The translations under genes were made by a program, and so were the position numbers. Shown here one piece after another: positions 7,306 through 15,499 of a stretch of DNA of 64,000 nt. Source of the stretch: Bacillota bacterium (GTDB lineage Bacteria > Bacillota > Clostridia > Oscillospirales > Ruminococcaceae); the NCBI GenBank assembly GCA_023396225.1, contig JAEWWT010000010.1:140393-204392 (forward strand), read 5' to 3'. The notes under the pieces are model-generated. The model worked only from the letters and a program-made list of their open reading frames with translations. It was not told the origin of the DNA and did not search any database. The first letter of the stretch is position 1. Every line of letters starts with the position of its first letter.

Positions 7306-8235
7306 ATGAGACTTGTTACACGTTCTGATTTTGACGGGCTTGCATGCGGAGCTTTACTTAAAGATGTAGGTGTTATTGATAATTGGAAATTTGCACATCC
7401 TAAAGACCTTCAGGATGGTCTTGTTGAAATAAATAAAGATGACTGCCTTGCTAATGTTCCTTTTGTAGAGGGCTGCGGACTATGGTTTGACCATCATTCC
7501 AGCGAGTTTGAAAGAAATCAGCTTGAAGGAAAGTATAACGGAGAAAGCAGAATTGCTCCTTCTTGTGCAAGAATTATTTACGATTACTACGGCGGAAATG
7601 AACGCTTTTCACATTATAATGATATGATGATTGCCGTTGATAAGGTTGATTCAGGAAATCTCACAAAGGATGAAATTCTTAATCCTAAGGATTGGATTCT
7701 TGTTGGCTTTCTAATGGATCCTAGAACAGGTCTCGGCAGATGGAGAAACTTTACTATCTCAAATTATCAGCTCATGGAAAAGCTTATTGACTGCTGCCGT
7801 ACTATGAATACTGATGAAATTCTCAATCTTTCTGATGTCAAGGAAAGAATTGAAGTATATTATGAGCAGACAGAGAAGTTTAAGGAAATGGTCAAGGCTC
7901 ATACAAGAATAGAAAAGGATGTTATCATTTCTGATTTAAGAGGTGTAGATCCGATCTATTCAGGAAACAGATTCCTTATCTACAGCCTTTATCCTGACCA
8001 GAATATTTCTGCATGGATTGTAAACGGTAAGGGCGGAATGGGATGCAGTGCCGCTGTGGGTTATTCTATCCTTAACAGAACATCCGAGGTTGACGTAGGA
8101 AAGCTTATGCTTAAATACGGCGGCGGCGGACATAAAGCAGTAGGAACTTGTCAGTTCAATGATGAAAACATGGATACAGATCTTCCTAAAATGCTTGATG
8201 AACTTGTTAATTATTCAGAATATTATAAAGCATAA
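7306..8235 (+). CDS. DHH family phosphoesterase
   Basis: A 309-residue cytoplasmic phosphoesterase. The N-terminal DHH domain shows motif I TRSDFDGLACG (Asp ligands, about residues 5-15) and the name-giving FDHHSSEF (about 62-69). The C-terminal DHHA1 domain ends in YGGGGHKAVGTCQF (about 270-283), the substrate-binding GGGH loop. This set is found in nano-RNases, exopolyphosphatases and cyclic dinucleotide phosphodiesterases, and sequence alone does not separate them. Its SD is GAGGAG 9 nt before the ATG. The nth gene follows in the same direction after 65 nt. Confidence 0.85.
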   Translation: MRLVTRSDFDGLACGALLKDVGVIDNWKFAHPKDLQDGLVEINKDDCLANVPFVEGCGLWFDHHSSEFERNQLEGKYNGESRIAPSCARIIYDYYGGNERFSHYNDMMIAVDKVDSGNLTKDEILNPKDWILVGFLMDPRTGLGRWRNFTISNYQLMEKLIDCCRTMNTDEILNLSDVKERIEVYYEQTEKFKEMVKAHTRIEKDVIISDLRGVDPIYSGNRFLIYSLYPDQNISAWIVNGKGGMGCSAAVGYSILNRTSEVDVGKLMLKYGGGGHKAVGTCQFNDENMDTDLPKMLDELVNYSEYYKA

Positions 8236-8300
8236 ATACATAAACGGGCAGACAGAAATTGTTTGTCCGTTTTTTAATATTGAGGAGGGAGAGTCTGCTT

Positions 8301-8948
8301 ATGAGAAAAAAAGAGCTTGCAGAGCTTTGTGTTACGGGGCTTGAAAAAATATACCGTGATGCAAAGTGTTCACTTGCTTACAGTCAACCGTATGAGTTAA
8401 TGATAGCAGGCAGGCTTTCTGCGCAGTGCACAGATGCAAGGGTTAATCTTGTAACGCCTGTTCTGTTTGAAAAATACAGCACGCTGAAAGCCTTTGCAGA
8501 TGCTGAAATAGATGAAGTTGCAGAGATTGTGAAACCTTGTGGATTGTATAAAACAAAAGCTAAAAGCATAGTTGAGATGGCACATAAGCTTTACTATGAG
8601 ATGGATGGGATAATCCCCAGAACTATTGACGAGTTAATAACTCTCCCCGGGATAGGAAGAAAAACTGCAAATCTTATTATGGGAGACATTCACAAAATGC
8701 CCGCAATTGTTACAGATACACATTGCATAAGAATCTGCGGTAGACTTGGACTGACATCGAATAAAGAACCTCACAAGGTTGAGAATGACTTGCTTAAAAT
8801 AATACCTCCCGAAAAATCATCTGATTTCTGCCACAGAATTGTTTTGTTTGGCAGGCAGTATTGTACCGCAAGAGGTCCTAAATGTGATACATGTCCATTG
8901 GCTGAACATATCAGGCAAGGCAACAAGAAATTTGCTTGTAAGAAATAA
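8301..8948 (+). CDS. nth: Endonuclease III (DNA glycosylase/AP lyase)
   Basis: A 215-residue base-excision repair enzyme for oxidised pyrimidines. The helix-hairpin-helix LPGIGRKTANL (about residues 114-124) contains the catalytic Lys, and the catalytic Asp is in VTDTHCIR (about 138). The C-terminal Fe-S loop begins C-X6-C-X2-C, as in E. coli Nth. The fourth cysteine, normally 5 residues later, is replaced (HIRQ), and the next Cys is 14 residues after the third. The [4Fe-4S] cluster may therefore use a shifted ligand or be incomplete. The ATG at 8301 was chosen because GAGGAGG lies about 11 nt upstream. A bidirectional terminator follows. Confidence 0.9.
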   Translation: MRKKELAELCVTGLEKIYRDAKCSLAYSQPYELMIAGRLSAQCTDARVNLVTPVLFEKYSTLKAFADAEIDEVAEIVKPCGLYKTKAKSIVEMAHKLYYEMDGIIPRTIDELITLPGIGRKTANLIMGDIHKMPAIVTDTHCIRICGRLGLTSNKEPHKVENDLLKIIPPEKSSDFCHRIVLFGRQYCTARGPKCDTCPLAEHIRQGNKKFACKK

Positions 8949-8950
8949 TA

Positions 8951-8985
8951 AAACCTGCGGGACAATTTTTATCCCGCAGGTTTTT
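8951..8985. terminator. Bidirectional terminator between nth and malQ
   Basis: A 12-nt arm at 8951-8962 pairs perfectly with 8972-8983. The stem is rich in GC and flanked by A and T runs. It lies between convergent genes whose stops are 3 and 6 nt away, so it serves both. Confidence 0.9.
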
Positions 8986-8988
8986 GTA

Positions 8989-10527
8989 TTAATTTTTTAC
9001 TGATTCTGTAATTTCTTCAGAAACAGCTTTCTTTTTAGGATTATTTCGTGAATATAATTTTGCAAGCTTTTTAATCTTTTTACAAAGTGAAAGTGACATA
9101 TCGCTTTCTTTCATTTGCCACATCCAGTTGCCATTTCCTACAGTAGACGGGGTATTCATTCTTGCTTTACTGTCAAGTCCGAGGAAATCCTGCATCTGTA
9201 TAATAACAAGGTCGGATACAGAAGAATAAAGAGTTCTAATTAATCCCCAGTTAATCCCCTCTGATTTTGAAAGTCGGCAATATTGTTTTGCAAACTTCTT
9301 GGTTTTCTTATCAAGAGTTTTGTACCAGCCAACGGTTGTATCATTGTCATGAGTGCCTATATATGCAACTGTATTCTGAATATAGTTGTGCGGGAGATAT
9401 GTGCTGTCCTTGTCATAGAAAGCAAATTCAAGTACTTTCATTCCAGCAAAACCTGTTCTCTTCAGCATTTTCTTCACGCTGTCAGTAAGGAAACCAAGAT
9501 CTTCAGCAACAAGATTTACGTTCCCAAGTTCTTTTTTTATTGTTTCAAAAAGCTTGTAACCAGGGCCTTTTTCCCATTCGCCGTTTTCAGCGGTCTTGTC
9601 CTCTGCAGGAATGGAGTAATAGCTTTCAAAGCCCCTGAAATGATCAATGCGGATCAGATCAAAAAGCTTCTGTGAATAAGATACACGGTTAATCCACCAT
9701 TTATAGCCGTCAGCTTTCATGACATCCCAGTTGTAAACAGGATTTCCCCAAAGCTGTCCTGTCGGTGAATAGTCATCAGGAGGGCAACCTGCAACTTTAA
9801 GTGGTTTAAGATTATTGTCAAGCATGAAAAGCTTCGGGTCTGTCCATATATCAGCGCTGTCCGCTGAAACATATATCGGCATATCTCCGAATATTAGTAT
9901 ATCATTTTCATTAGCATAGCTTTTTACAGCGTTATACTGCTCAAAGAATTTGAACTGAGTGAATTTCCAGTATTCAATTTCTTTCTCAAGTGTTTTGCTG
10001 TATTCTGCAAGGGCTTCACCTTTTCTGAAGCGTATATCGTCAGGCCATTCAAGCCACATAACCTGATTAAAGTGATATTTAAGCGACATGAACAATGCAT
10101 AGTTATCGAGCCAGTCAGCATTTTTTTTGCAGAATGTTTTATATGTATTAATCTCTTTTTTATTGCCAGAACTCAGAAATGTTTCACATGCTTTATGCAA
10201 AACAACATTTTTTATACGGAAGAGTTTAGCATAGCTGTCAAAACCATTTGTATTATATAGAATTTTTACGTCATGATCATCTTCAGAAATTAGTTTTTCT
10301 TCAATAAGCTTTTCAAGGTCAATAAGCAGAGGATTTCCTGCATAAGCAGAATAACACTGATAAGGTGAATCACCGTATCCTGTTGGCCCTACAGGGAGTA
10401 TCTGCCAGTATTTCTGTCCGCTTTTTTTAAGGAAGTTAATGAACTCAAAAGCTGATTTACCTAGAGTTCCTATACCATAGCGTGACGGAAGGCTGGAAAT
10501 GTGTAGTAATGTACCACAGTTATGCAT
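8989..10527 (-). CDS. malQ: 4-alpha-glucanotransferase (amylomaltase, GH77)
   Basis: A 512-residue GH77 enzyme that transfers alpha-1,4-glucan segments between maltodextrins. The family N-terminus GTLLHISSLPSRYGIGTLG is present. The catalytic triad is visible: nucleophile Asp in LIRIDHFRGFE (about residue 291), acid/base Glu in VAEDLGF (about 337) and stabiliser Asp in GTHDNDTT (about 390). The ATG at 10525-10527 gives the usual family length; an in-frame GTG 12 nt upstream (10539) is possible. The 117-nt leader before it is homologous to the leader of the LRR lipoprotein at 24450-24564, which suggests shared post-transcriptional control. The upstream neighbour on the same strand is degV. Confidence 0.93.
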   Translation of the reverse strand: MHNCGTLLHISSLPSRYGIGTLGKSAFEFINFLKKSGQKYWQILPVGPTGYGDSPYQCYSAYAGNPLLIDLEKLIEEKLISEDDHDVKILYNTNGFDSYAKLFRIKNVVLHKACETFLSSGNKKEINTYKTFCKKNADWLDNYALFMSLKYHFNQVMWLEWPDDIRFRKGEALAEYSKTLEKEIEYWKFTQFKFFEQYNAVKSYANENDILIFGDMPIYVSADSADIWTDPKLFMLDNNLKPLKVAGCPPDDYSPTGQLWGNPVYNWDVMKADGYKWWINRVSYSQKLFDLIRIDHFRGFESYYSIPAEDKTAENGEWEKGPGYKLFETIKKELGNVNLVAEDLGFLTDSVKKMLKRTGFAGMKVLEFAFYDKDSTYLPHNYIQNTVAYIGTHDNDTTVGWYKTLDKKTKKFAKQYCRLSKSEGINWGLIRTLYSSVSDLVIIQMQDFLGLDSKARMNTPSTVGNGNWMWQMKESDMSLSLCKKIKKLAKLYSRNNPKKKAVSEEITESVKN

Positions 10528-10644
10528 AATAATATCCACTTCTTTCCTAAAGTTGCTTCAATCTTGAATCTGAACTGAGTTTAGCTAAGTAAAATTTCTT
10601 CTGTATTTCTTGGAAAAAGAAACAAATAGCGACGTAAAAAGTAT
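10528..10644 (-). ncRNA. Conserved leader element, copy A (upstream of malQ)
   Basis: On the minus strand this stretch aligns along its whole length with 24450-24564 (plus strand). Both start ATACTTTT(T/C)ACG and contain GCTATTT and then an A-rich track. The core (10562-10599) has 35 of 38 positions equal to the other copy, and both end shortly before a start codon. The core differences are all A/G changes. The ribosome binding region AGGAAAG can pair only partly with an upstream TTCTTTTTCC here, so the switch seen in copy B is weaker. A cis-regulatory RNA is my inference. A short dispersed repeat is the alternative. Confidence 0.55.
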
Positions 10645-10659
10645 TTTAACGTTACTATC

Positions 10660-11538
10660 TTACTTTCTTCTTGTTTTGGATTTGAAGGCAATGCCGATAA
10701 TTTTTGGTCCGCTGTTTGAAGAAATGCATGTACCTATCTGGAAAGTCATTTCAGGAGGATATCCCAAAGCCCTTGTTACTTCCTTTGTAAATTCCCTGCC
10801 TTCTTCTTCAAGATATGAAGTCAAAACAACATAAGGTGTCTGAGGAATAATATTCTCCATTGTAACTTCAACCATTTTAGGAATAATTGCCTTGTCGCCC
10901 CTTACCTTTGCGTCAGTGGAAGAAACACCGTCTGCAATTTTGATAATTGGTCTTAGTCCAAGCATTTCACCTACAAAAGCAGCGGCAGTACTTACACGGC
11001 CTGATCGCTTTACAAATTCAAGGGTATAGCATGCAAAATGTACTTCTGCACATGAGAACCAGTCATCAAGGTAAGCTAAAATTTCAGTCGGGGACATGCC
11101 TTTTTCAGCCTTTGCTGCTGCCTGAATTACAGGATAGCCATAAGTACCTGTGTAATTTCCCGAATCTACTACATATATGTTAATCTTATCTTTTGCATTC
11201 GGATGTTCCTCAAAGAAATTCTTCTTTGCGAGAAGAGCAGCAGAATGGGTGTTTGAACCCTTTGAAGCAATAGATACATATATAAGATCTGTAAATCCAT
11301 CATTGTAATACTTTGTAAAAGTCTCTTCAAATTCAAATGTTGTAATCTGAGAATGATGTGGCAAGTCCTTTGTATTTATGAGAATTTCATAGAATTCCAT
11401 GTTCGGAATATCACGCTCCCTGAATGAACGGTCTCCTATAACAACAGGGAAGCACAATATTTCAATGTTATATTTTTTTGCATACTCTGCGGGAATGTCT
11501 GACGCAGAATCAGTAATTATCTTAATTCTATGTTCCAT
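10660..11538 (-). CDS. DegV family fatty-acid-binding protein
   Basis: A 292-residue protein. DegV proteins bind long-chain fatty acids and serve the FakA/FakB kinase system. Visible marks are the N-terminal IITDSASDIPAE (about residues 7-18), the central GNYTGTYGY, and TLEFVKRSGRVS followed by GLRPIIKIADG, the family's two-domain hinge region. No signal peptide is visible. ATG at 11536-11538 has AAAGGAA about 13 nt upstream. The gene lies 30 nt downstream of trmL, and both probably belong to a pdxK-trmL-degV transcript. No FakA-type kinase is in the window. Confidence 0.88.
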   Translation of the reverse strand: MEHRIKIITDSASDIPAEYAKKYNIEILCFPVVIGDRSFRERDIPNMEFYEILINTKDLPHHSQITTFEFEETFTKYYNDGFTDLIYVSIASKGSNTHSAALLAKKNFFEEHPNAKDKINIYVVDSGNYTGTYGYPVIQAAAKAEKGMSPTEILAYLDDWFSCAEVHFACYTLEFVKRSGRVSTAAAFVGEMLGLRPIIKIADGVSSTDAKVRGDKAIIPKMVEVTMENIIPQTPYVVLTSYLEEEGREFTKEVTRALGYPPEMTFQIGTCISSNSGPKIIGIAFKSKTRRK

Positions 11539-11568
11539 AGTATCATAGTTCCTTTCCGGGCTTTGATG

Positions 11569-12078
11569 CTAGTCCCAGCTATATTTTGTAAGTTTTCCTT
11601 CAGTTGTAAGATCGGGAAATTCCCATTGACGCAAAACTTCATATGCTGCGATAGCAACAGAATTCGACAAATTAAGGCTTCTAAGATTTGTACGCATAGG
11701 AATTCTGACACAGAAATCCTTATTTTTATACAGTAGTTCTTCAGGGAGCCCTGCATCCTCACGTCCGAAAACAATATAGCAGTTATCAGGGTAGCTTACA
11801 TCAGAGTAAACATTTCTGCCCTTTGTGGTGAAGTAGTAGAATACACCGTCATTCCTGTTAAAAAAGTCATCAAGATTATCATAATAACTTATGTCAAGCT
11901 TATCCCAGTAGTCAAGTCCTGCACGTTTCAGAGTTTTATCGGATATTTCAAATCCGAATGGTCTTACAAGATGCAGCTTTGCACCGGTTACAGCACATGT
12001 TCTGGATATATTACCAGTATTCTGAGGAATCTGAGGTTCAACCAGAACTATATTCAAGTTCTTTACCTGATTATTCAA
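11569..12078 (-). CDS. trmL: tRNA (cytidine/uridine-34-2'-O)-methyltransferase
   Basis: A 169-residue SPOUT methyltransferase that methylates the wobble ribose of certain tRNA-Leu species. The knot motifs are visible: VEPQIPQNTGNISRTC (about residues 13-28), LHLVRPFGF (about 36-44), IVFGREDAGLPEE (about 107-119) and MRTNLRSLNLSNSVAIAAYE (about 134-153). The start is a TTG at 12076-12078 with AGGAG 11 nt upstream; no ATG lies near. The length is typical for TrmL/CspR. It lies 24 nt downstream of the pyridoxamine kinase gene on the same strand. Confidence 0.9.
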   Translation of the reverse strand: MNNQVKNLNIVLVEPQIPQNTGNISRTCAVTGAKLHLVRPFGFEISDKTLKRAGLDYWDKLDISYYDNLDDFFNRNDGVFYYFTTKGRNVYSDVSYPDNCYIVFGREDAGLPEELLYKNKDFCVRIPMRTNLRSLNLSNSVAIAAYEVLRQWEFPDLTTEGKLTKYSWD

Positions 12079-12102
12079 TTCTGTTTTATCTCCTTGCAGT
12101 AA

Positions 12103-12963
12103 TTACAGCTGTTCATAATCGCATAAAGTAGGGTTTGATGTAAGAAAATCAAGACAGCTTTCAAGCATTATTCCCTCTCTTGTATCTGTAGAGTAGCTGT
12201 ATGTTGTTTTAATAGCATATTCAAGAAAAACTGTTGCTCTGTTCATTGCAATAGGCAGGCTGTCACCTCTGAGAATTGATCCTGTAAGCACTGACGCAAA
12301 AATATCACCTGTTCCGGGATAGTTTGCACCGACAACCTTATACGGTACTCGCCAGAATTTACTGTGCTTTTTATCATAACCAATATTGTAAGCGTTTTCA
12401 TCTGAATATACGCTTGTTATTACAACAATATCAGGGCCAAGCTGTGAAAGTCTAAGAAGGAAATTTTTCATCTGTGAGGAAGAAAGCGACGGCTGATTAG
12501 GATTTTCACCGAGAAGCATAGCCGCTTCTGTAATGTTCGGTGTGATAATATCAGCAATGCCAACAAGCTCACTCATTCTTGCTCTCAGCTCATTTGTACA
12601 GGTTTTGTATGGCTTTCCGTGATCAGCCATAACAGGATCGACAACTTTAAGCGCATGTTTATAGCTTTCAAAAAAACGCAGACAATGATCAATCTGACCG
12701 ATTGAGGCTAGAAAACCACTGTAAACGCAGTCAAATTCAAAGTTTAGATGTTTGTAATGCTTCAGAGCAGGCTCAATATAGTCCGTAAGATCCCGAATAA
12801 CAAAATCTCCGAATCCTCCGGTATGGGATGAAAGTATAGCAGTAGGTACAGGGCAGACCTGAATTCCCATTGATGAGAGTGTCGGCAGGATAACAGAGAG
12901 AGAACATCTTCCGATACCCGATAAATCGTGTATTGCAGCAACCCTGCAGGTTTTATTGTACAT
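12103..12963 (-). CDS. Pyridoxamine/pyridoxine kinase
   Basis: A 286-residue ribokinase-fold kinase that phosphorylates B6 vitamers toward pyridoxal phosphate. Visible motifs are the substrate region IHDLSGIGRCSL (about residues 11-22), SSHTGGFGDF, the VDPVMADHGK segment that contacts the phosphates, and the C-terminal NYPGTGDIFASVL, where GTGD holds the anion hole and catalytic base Asp. The ATG at 12961-12963 was chosen over an earlier in-frame start because AAAGG precedes it and the family N-terminus fits. It heads the set pdxK-like, trmL and degV. Confidence 0.88.
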   Translation of the reverse strand: MYNKTCRVAAIHDLSGIGRCSLSVILPTLSSMGIQVCPVPTAILSSHTGGFGDFVIRDLTDYIEPALKHYKHLNFEFDCVYSGFLASIGQIDHCLRFFESYKHALKVVDPVMADHGKPYKTCTNELRARMSELVGIADIITPNITEAAMLLGENPNQPSLSSSQMKNFLLRLSQLGPDIVVITSVYSDENAYNIGYDKKHSKFWRVPYKVVGANYPGTGDIFASVLTGSILRGDSLPIAMNRATVFLEYAIKTTYSYSTDTREGIMLESCLDFLTSNPTLCDYEQL

Positions 12964-13172
12964 ATTAAGCGTACCTTTCAGTAATTGTATAAGTAAGACA
13001 TAAACAATCTCTATATGTTTCAAGACAAAAATATTACAAATATTATACTATAAAATATAAAAACATACAAGAGTAAATTCAAAATTAATAATCAAGGCAT
13101 TGAAAACAGGAGAAAAATAGTATACTATATAATATGTGTTTATATTTAAATAATTTCTTGAAAAGGATTATA

Positions 13173-13231
13173 AGTTTGAAAGATAAACTTTCAAACTCTG
13201 AGTTTTGTGCTTTTCGAACTTGTGTTCGAAA
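13173..13231 (+). repeat. Two perfect inverted repeats in the ung leader
   Basis: The first dyad has 10-bp arms (13173-13182 and 13188-13197) around ATAAA. The second has 8-bp arms TTTCGAAC and GTTCGAAA (13212-13219 and 13224-13231) around TTGT. Neither is followed by a T run, so they are not terminators. Together with the hairpin at 13267-13287 they make three hairpins in a row ahead of ung. Confidence 0.6.
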
Positions 13232-13258
13232 TATTGCTTAATAAAAAAACCATTAAAA

Positions 13259-13296
13259 GGGGGAGGCATGCTTCCTGCGGAAGCATGGTAATAATT
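13259..13296 (+). promoter_or_regulatory. Shine-Dalgarno plus spacer hairpin of ung
   Basis: A strong GGGGGAGG lies at 13259-13266, 30 nt before the ATG at 13297, which is too far for normal initiation. Between them is a perfect hairpin: CATGCTTCC, loop TGC, GGAAGCATG (13267-13287). When folded, the remaining spacer is exactly 9 nt (13288-13296). The same layout with a related stem occurs at 50021-50056. Confidence 0.6.
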
Positions 13297-13965
13297 ATGA
13301 TAAAGTTTAATAATGAGTGGGATGAACTTTTGCAGGATGAATTCAAAAAGGATTACTATCTCAAGCTGCGTGAATTTCTTAAAGAGGAATACTATTCAAA
13401 AAAGATTTATCCCGATATGAATAATATTTTTAATTCACTTAAACTGGCTTCATACAGTGACATAAAAGCTGTTATTCTTGGGCAGGATCCATATCACGGA
13501 GCAGGTCAGGCACATGGTCTATGCTTTTCTGTACAGGAGGGAACTCCTCTGCCCCCATCACTTCAAAATATATACAAAGAGTTATATTCCGACTTAGAAA
13601 TCCCTCCAGTAAATAGCGGAGAACTTTCAAACTGGGCAAAAAGCGGGGTTCTTCTTATGAATGCTGTGCTTACAGTTCGTGAGGGACAGCCAAATTCGCA
13701 TAAAAACATAGGCTGGGAGATTTTTACTGACAGAGTTATTGAATTGCTTAATCAAAGGCAAAAGCCTATGGTATTTCTTTTGTGGGGTGCAAATGCCAGA
13801 GCAAAGAAAAAGCTAATAACAAACTCAGCACATCTTATCCTTGAATGTGCACATCCAAGCCCTCTTTCTGCTTATAATGGATTCTTTGGTTGTAAGCACT
13901 TTTCAAAGACAAATGATTTTCTAAAATCTGTCGGGCAAGAGCCAGTAAACTGGGCTGTTAATTAA
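13297..13965 (+). CDS. ung: Uracil-DNA glycosylase, family 1
   Basis: A 222-residue enzyme that removes uracil from DNA. The catalytic water-activating motif GQDPYHGAGQAHG (about residues 63-75) and the DNA-intercalation motif HPSPLSAYNGFFG (about 189-201) are both intact, as is the uracil-binding GVLLMNAVLTV (about 120-130). The ATG at 13297 gives the family length. An in-frame ATG at 13285 exists but lies inside the hairpin stem. The leader is unusual: three hairpins, the last sitting between the SD and the start codon. No partner gene is nearby. Confidence 0.93.
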   Translation: MIKFNNEWDELLQDEFKKDYYLKLREFLKEEYYSKKIYPDMNNIFNSLKLASYSDIKAVILGQDPYHGAGQAHGLCFSVQEGTPLPPSLQNIYKELYSDLEIPPVNSGELSNWAKSGVLLMNAVLTVREGQPNSHKNIGWEIFTDRVIELLNQRQKPMVFLLWGANARAKKKLITNSAHLILECAHPSPLSAYNGFFGCKHFSKTNDFLKSVGQEPVNWAVN

Positions 13966-14205
13966 AAATTAATAATCTTATAAGTTAATTTTTTTTGAAA
14001 TTTTTTGTTGTATTATGTTTATAAAGTCTTGAATTTATTAAATTTATATGATATACTGTTTTTGGTTGTGCAAACATTATGTGGGATAATTCATAATATC
14101 TTATGCTTTTTTATACATTATATAGATATAGCAAATTGATTTCTAATAGTTTACACACTGTTAATATTTATTAATAATAACTTATTTTTATATTTAGGAG
14201 AATAT

Positions 14206-15312
14206 ATGAGTCAATTTCTTGCCTTCTGCAAGAGGGAAATTATTCTTATTATTTCTGCCGCTGCGGCAGTAATTTCTTGTCTTTTTGTTCCTGTAACTGA
14301 TTATATTCAATATGTGGATACAAATATGATCAGCATATTGTTCTGTCTTATGGTGGTTGTTGCAGGTTTTTCACAAAATAATGTTTTTAAACGCTTTTCA
14401 CAAATTCTGATAGGAAAGTGTGGGAATACACGTTCACTTACGGTAATACTTGCAATGATGACATTTTTTTCGTCAGCATTTATTACTAATGATGTTTCAC
14501 TGATAACGTTTGTACCGTTTACAATACTTACATTTGCTTCAAAAAAAAGATACATACCATTCGTAATTACCATCCAGACAATTGCAGCAAACCTTGGCAG
14601 TGCCCTTACCCCTACCGGAAGTCCGCATAACCTTTATTTGTTTTCTGCATACAAGATGTCAGTATTGGATTTTTTTAAGATTACTTTTCCAATATTTTTA
14701 ATAAGCTTTTGCATAATCTTTGCTTTATCTATGTTTGTGAAGAAAGAAACTGTTGAAACAGCACAGGAAGATAAAATTGAAATCAGTAATAGGTCATACT
14801 TATATCTGTACTGTATTCTATTTGCACTTTGCCTGCTTTCAGTATTTAAAGTTATTGATGTTATGGTTGTGCTTGTGTCTGTAATGATTGTTGTTGCGAT
14901 TGCGCAGCCGAGACTTTTCTTAAAAGCAGATTACGGTCTCCTCGTGACTTTTGTATTTTTCTTTATTTTTATCGGAAATATTCAGAATATAGAACCTGTA
15001 AGAGAATTTCTTACAGGTATAATTAAGGATAGAGAATTTATTTCATCCATTGCATTAAGTCAGGTTATAAGCAATGTTCCGACAGCAGTAATGATGTCAG
15101 GATTTACTGATAAAGCATCTGATGTTATACTTGGGTGCAATATTGGGGGTCTCGGTACGATAATGGCTTCACTTGCAAGTCTTATCTCATTTAAAGCGTA
15201 TTTGAGTTCTGAAGAAGCTAAAACTGGGAAATATATGGCTGTGTTTTCAATTGTAAATTTTCTTGTTTTGATAATTTTATTTATTATTACATATAAGTTT
15301 TTTATATTTTGA
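14206..15312 (+). CDS. SLC13/ArsB-type anion permease
   Basis: A 368-residue integral membrane protein with about ten hydrophobic segments. It resembles the ion-transporter (IT) superfamily. The segment AFITNDVSLITFVPFTI (about residues 86-102) and the re-entrant loop NLGSALTPTGSPHNLYL (about 128-144) match the paired conserved hairpins of the NhaD/ArsB/citrate group. A second half repeats this weakly with SNVPTAVMMSGF and CNIGGLGTIMASLASL. Substrate cannot be told. ATG at 14206 has TAGGAGAA upstream. The 240-bp spacer before it (13966-14205) is very AT-rich and shows no clear structure. Confidence 0.75.
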   Translation: MSQFLAFCKREIILIISAAAAVISCLFVPVTDYIQYVDTNMISILFCLMVVVAGFSQNNVFKRFSQILIGKCGNTRSLTVILAMMTFFSSAFITNDVSLITFVPFTILTFASKKRYIPFVITIQTIAANLGSALTPTGSPHNLYLFSAYKMSVLDFFKITFPIFLISFCIIFALSMFVKKETVETAQEDKIEISNRSYLYLYCILFALCLLSVFKVIDVMVVLVSVMIVVAIAQPRLFLKADYGLLVTFVFFFIFIGNIQNIEPVREFLTGIIKDREFISSIALSQVISNVPTAVMMSGFTDKASDVILGCNIGGLGTIMASLASLISFKAYLSSEEAKTGKYMAVFSIVNFLVLIILFIITYKFFIF

Positions 15313-15499
15313 CCGATATATATTATAAGATCATAAAACTCTCCATTCCTATTTGAAAAGTATTTATACGTTATTACTGTAGTTATAGGCGTTTGGTTTC
15401 TGTGCTTGCAAACATGCTGAATGTATAGTATAATATAATAAATGATTATAATGCGCATATATATTATAAATTGTATGCAAGTTTTGAGAGGATAAAATA

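Noticed and set aside
9283..9675. 130-codon plus-strand ORF inside malQ
   Set aside because: malQ is complete on the minus strand, and the plus frame has no SD or recognisable domain.
13285..13965. ung start at the in-frame ATG 13285
   Set aside because: That ATG is part of the hairpin stem and the SD would be 18 nt away; ATG 13297 gives family length and the same geometry as the DUF6472 gene.
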